This document shows, piece after piece, positions 61,038-64,000 of a stretch of DNA of 64,000 nt. The position numbers were made by a program, and so were the translations under genes. Below the pieces are notes generated by a model. It did no database searches, was not told the origin of the DNA, and was given only the letters and a program-made list of their open reading frames with translations. The stretch is from positions 1,352,889-1,416,888 of the forward strand of contig BCJJ01000010.1 of NCBI GenBank assembly GCA_039545355.1. Direction: 5' to 3'. The stretch's first letter is position 1. Each line of letters opens with the position of its first letter. Source of the DNA: Trichosporon coremiiforme (lineage: Eukaryota > Basidiomycota > Tremellomycetes > Trichosporonales > Trichosporonaceae).

Positions 61038-61538
61038 ATGACCTTCCCTCTCATGCCCTTCGTGACGGGTGCCGGTCTTCTCTCGCTCTTTCTTCTCCTC
61101 TACCTGCTCTGGTGGTGGGACGCCCCTGCGCCCTGGAAGTCCCGCCTGTGCCCCTATCAGCACCCGTACGCGCTCTGCGCCGTGTGCTCTCAGCATTGCG
61201 TCCCTCTGCCGCTGCAGGTGCCCCAGCCCCTTCCCTCCGACTTCGTGCACTACCGCGACTGCGCCGGATGTCCCGACTGTCCGAACGGGGGCGAGGTCAA
61301 AGCGAACGACATTGAGCTGTCGGGACTCGTGGCGGTCAGCTCGGGCGTGGCCCTGCTCGCTCTTACGGTCGTGGCGCCGCACATCGGTATCGTCATTGCG
61401 TTTCTGGCGGTCGTTGCTGTGGGATCGACAGGGAAGGACGTCAAGATTTGTATGAGCAGGGAGGACTGTCCGTGCATGCCGGACGTGTATCCCTGTCCGT
61501 ATGAGAATGGCTGCAGCTCAGAGTACGTGCAGCAGTAG
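61038..61538 (+). CDS. Cys-rich small membrane protein, unknown function
   Basis: Single exon, 166 residues. Membrane segment 1 (VTGAGLLSLFLLLYLLWWW) is followed by a Cys-rich loop with CPYQ, CAVCSQHC and CAGCPDCPNG. One or two further membrane segments (GLVAVSSGVALLALTVVAPH and IGIVIAFLAVVAVG) precede a Cys-rich tail (CMSREDCPCM ... CPYENGC). The CxxC pairs suggest disulfides or metal binding. The ATG has a good context (GATCACCATGA). No family recognised. Confidence 0.65.
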   Translation: MTFPLMPFVTGAGLLSLFLLLYLLWWWDAPAPWKSRLCPYQHPYALCAVCSQHCVPLPLQVPQPLPSDFVHYRDCAGCPDCPNGGEVKANDIELSGLVAVSSGVALLALTVVAPHIGIVIAFLAVVAVGSTGKDVKICMSREDCPCMPDVYPCPYENGCSSEYVQQ

Positions 61539-61633
61539 TCTCCGTCAAGCCTTCATACAGCTACAGTACAATGTTTAACATACAACAAAAGTCAATACGG
61601 CTTAGATAGAAGGGGATATGCAGTGCGATAAGA

Positions 61634-62644
61634 TTAGATAGTGTTCAGGTGCAGAGCGTACAAAGCCTCGATGGTGCTGAGCTCATGTGGCGTGAGGGCG
61701 TGCAGAGGCGTGTTGCGAAGGAAGCTCTCCCGAGTCAATTCGTGGCCGGGGAGCACGAGCGGCGCTGCAGTCGGGTTCCATTCGACGAACACGCCTGGCG
61801 CCATGGCTACGGGCTTGTGGACAGGCTCATCCTCGATCGACGACAGGGATGATGTCGAGCCGGTGGGAGAATTGGGAGTGCCCTTGACAGTAAGTGGTGT
61901 GGAGCACTGGGACATGGGGGAGGCGGAGGATGAAGAAGAGACAGCGGGAACACAAGTAGCGGAGAAGCGTTTAACAGGAGGCAGCGGAGGAGGAGAGGAG
62001 CGCACCGGCGACCCATCCTCAGTCTCAGACAGGCGCCGCGCGGCCTGCGGCGACATGTGTCTGCGGTTCACTTCCTGGAAGGTGAGCATTTTGTCTTTCT
62101 CCCTAGTAGCTCGCTCAGCCCACCTGCGCAGCTGCATGTACACTGTCCCCGCCTTGTCCTTCACTTCCTCCCCCGTTATCTTTCGTCCCTCCTCCTCCGC
62201 CCCCCCATCACTCTCAGAATCCACGTCCATCTCCACCTCATCCTCAAACTTGACGCCGGATCTGTCAGCCACCCGTCTGGCGCGGAGCACGGCCCGACGC
62301 TTCTCCCTCTCGCGAAGGATGGAACCGCGAATCTGAGCTCGCATGCTATTCTTGACTGAGGGGTGGGCGAGCTGGTAAGCGTGAGAGGCGCGGCATCTCT
62401 GCCCGATCTCGGCGCGGAGCTTCAACTCGCGTAAATGCGCTGCCTCAGCCGCCGCGATCTGACGAGAGACACGGTTCCATTCTGAGATCGCCTTGCGGTG
62501 CGCTGCGTCTGCCTTCGAGGCGGCCAGCTCGGCGGGTGTGCGCCGACCGCGCTTGGTTGCAGCGGGGGTGCGGGCGGGAGTCCTGGGCGAGGAGGTGGGG
62601 CTCTTGGAGCTGAAGACAGGAGAGCTCATTGATGAGTCGGACAT
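61634..62644 (-). CDS. Hypothetical protein with basic helical region
   Basis: Single exon, 336 residues. A Ser/Pro/Thr-rich start contains TKRGRRTP, a likely nuclear localisation signal. A long charged helix follows (about 45-130; WNRVSRQIAAAEAAHLRELK, REREKRRAVLRARRVADRSG). An acidic patch (DEVEMDVDSESDGGAEEEG) precedes a second helix (YMQLRRWAERATREKDKM). A Ser/Pro linker leads to a C-terminal module (GVFVEWNPTAAPLVLPGHEL and HALTPHELSTIEALYALHL). Probably nuclear; function unknown. Confidence 0.7.
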   Translation of the reverse strand: MSDSSMSSPVFSSKSPTSSPRTPARTPAATKRGRRTPAELAASKADAAHRKAISEWNRVSRQIAAAEAAHLRELKLRAEIGQRCRASHAYQLAHPSVKNSMRAQIRGSILREREKRRAVLRARRVADRSGVKFEDEVEMDVDSESDGGAEEEGRKITGEEVKDKAGTVYMQLRRWAERATREKDKMLTFQEVNRRHMSPQAARRLSETEDGSPVRSSPPPLPPVKRFSATCVPAVSSSSSASPMSQCSTPLTVKGTPNSPTGSTSSLSSIEDEPVHKPVAMAPGVFVEWNPTAAPLVLPGHELTRESFLRNTPLHALTPHELSTIEALYALHLNTI

Positions 62645-62991
62645 GGAGTGCTGAGGGAGTTCTGTGTGGAGTGCTTGAGATGTGAGTAGTGAGTTGTTCG
62701 TGAACGTGCTTCATATGTACACGCTCTCCTCGCCATCGCTGCGTGCATCACAACCTCTACAGAGATTGCCACAGTGTATACAAGTCAATCACACGCAGTC
62801 AGTTGCTTCACTCATTGATCAAAGCTCGACGATGTCGTCAGCGATCGCTCGCCACCAACAACCCACCACAAAAAGAGCAATAACCCCGTCATTGTTCTCG
62901 GCTGTCCATCATGCATTCTGTGCATCACCTCTGTCTCTACTCTATCTCGTTGCTTGAATACGCCTCGTTTGATCAGCCTTTGCGCGTCAGA
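62645..62991. other. Intergenic, no gene
   Basis: Promoter of the gene ending at 61634 and 3' flank of the next; nothing recognised. Confidence 0.4.
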
Positions 62992-63713
62992 TCAGATGCG
63001 CATCCGCGGCAAAAGTGCACGGCGGCCATACGCATCCCTCTCGTCGATGTCCATCCCCTCCACCTCCGTCAGCTCCTCGTCGGCCTCCGAGCCTGGATTC
63101 AGCTTAACGGGTGCCGAGACGCTGCGTCCCCTCGTTGTCGACCTGACACTAGCCGGTTTATGGGAGAAGGGCACCGGATCCGTGGTCTGTATCGGCTGGA
63201 TCGGGAGAGAATGGCGGGGACGCAAATGGTAGCCGTGCGAGGTGGGGCGGGCGCGTTTCTCCTTCGGCGTGCATGGCGGCGTGCTCTGGCGCTTTGAGGG
63301 AGTTGGTGAGCCGCGCACAGTGGCTGTCTCGGGGTCGGCCTCCGTATCCGCCTCGTCGCCGCTGTCGCACTCCTTCCTGCCCTCCGAGTTGGCTTCGCCC
63401 TCGTTCACAAAGTCGGCGGTGCCCATCTCACTGTCGGCGTCCGTGACCGAAGCGGAAGAGGAAGCCGCAGCGACAGAGGCGATAGTGGAGGGAGCATAGG
63501 GAGCATAGCGCGAAGAGCACCGCGCTAGCCACTCCGTGACGGAGATCTGCCCGGTTATGAGGAGGCCCTCGTCGTCGTCTGATTCGAATAAGCTCGAGGT
63601 GGTCGGGCTTGCTGTGTCGGGCTGATGTCAGCAAAGTCCCCTTTCTAGACTGAAGAGGAAGCGGGGGTACATGAGTTCGGAGGTTGAAGAGGAGAGAGGC
63701 GGCATTGAGTCAT
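62992..63713 (-). CDS. Hypothetical acidic/basic disordered protein
   Basis: Exons 63713-63651 and 63621-62992 give 230 residues if the 29-base intron (GTCTAG...GACATCAG) is real; its donor is poor, so the start is uncertain. The frame from 63621 reads PDTASPTTSSLFESDDDEGL and VTEWLARCSSRYAPY. An acidic stretch (GDEADTEADPETATV) and a basic Pro-rich part (PKEKRARPTSHGYHLRPRHS) follow, and it ends RALLPRMRI. It may be a chromatin or nuclear protein by composition only. Confidence 0.5.
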
Positions 63714-63769
63714 GAGTGAGAGCGTGAGGAGAGCGGAGGTGTGGCAACAGGTGCATCGTCTATCTCAGC

Positions 63770-64000
63770 TCACTGCGCTGAACAGGGCCACTTGGCACAC
63801 GCGCAAGGCACATCGGCGCCCCAGGGCTCGGCGCTGTCGGGACTGACAGCCAACTCGCCTTGCTTCCCCTCCCCCTCCTGTGCCTCCTCTGCCTCCTCTG
63901 CCTTACTCTCTGCAGCCTCCTCCACCTTGCCCTCTCCCTCTGCCTTCTTCATCCCATCCCTCTCCACCATCTCCATACCAGTCTCCACCTCGCCCTCAGT
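63770..64000 (-). CDS. Glu/Lys/Ala-rich C-terminal exon, 5' partial at window edge
   Basis: The minus-strand frame is open from the right edge to the stop at 63770. The product is Glu/Ala/Lys-rich (EGKVEEAAESKAEEAEEAQE) and ends with a Cys-containing tail (GADVPCACAKWPCSAQ). The only start-like codons are internal, so this is read as the end of a gene lying mostly outside the window. No family can be assigned. Confidence 0.5.
   Translation of the reverse strand, partial: TEGEVETGMEMVERDGMKKAEGEGKVEEAAESKAEEAEEAQEGEGKQGELAVSPDSAEPWGADVPCACAKWPCSAQ

Overview
The window is nuclear DNA of a fungus with short, dense introns. Genes lie on both strands without operons. They are cut by many GT-AG introns of about 30-60 bases with CTRAC-type branch sites close to the acceptor, and codon use is GC-rich. 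The gene set (SMN, CstF-64, Get3, Tfc4, polo kinase, Trf4, intron-containing tRNAs) and the intron style suggest a basidiomycetous yeast of the Tremellomycetes, possibly Trichosporonales. That placement is inference from gene content and intron style, not from a search.

Layout. 1-6.3 kb: the 3' part of a crotonase gene, a small secreted protein, an amber-interrupted coding relic, then SMN and CstF-64 sharing a 219-bp divergent promoter, and Get3. 7.6-12.1 kb: a cation/calcium exchanger followed on the same strand by calcipressin, two calcium-homeostasis genes. 12-22 kb: gene-poor, with a secreted R-type lectin, disordered proteins, a broken secreted phospholipase A2 gene, an F-box-like protein and tRNA-Gln and tRNA-Met. 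23-28.5 kb: ribosomal protein uL3 and the TFIIIC subunit Tfc4, divergently transcribed. 28.5-31.9 kb: no gene seen. 31.9-37 kb: a large disordered protein and a WW-domain Gly/Met-rich protein. 37.5-39.5 kb: tRNA-Gly, tRNA-Met and a second broken phospholipase A2 gene. 40-48 kb: an ABHD11-like hydrolase, a degenerate reading frame, a Trf4-type poly(A) polymerase, a disordered protein and a glutathionyl-hydroquinone reductase-like transferase. 48.2-50.1 kb: a broken gene divergent from an extraordinary run of mini-introns. 50.4-53.2 kb: a polo-like kinase. 54-64 kb: tRNA-Gly and lineage-specific proteins (membrane, secreted and disordered).

The most unusual structure is at 49.2-50.1 kb. Sixteen intron-like units (consensus GTGAGCT...TAGCTGACNNNCAG, about 35-40 bases) recur every ~55 bases, separated by exons as small as 9 bases. 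Removing them joins the exons into one open frame from an ATG at 49024 to a TGA at 50004. A second theme is decay: several non-housekeeping genes carry a single frame shift, a small tandem duplication or an in-frame amber codon, while the housekeeping genes are intact apart from an unresolved N-terminal join in calcipressin. Some of the single-base breaks could be assembly errors; the 7-bp duplication and the amber codons are less likely to be.
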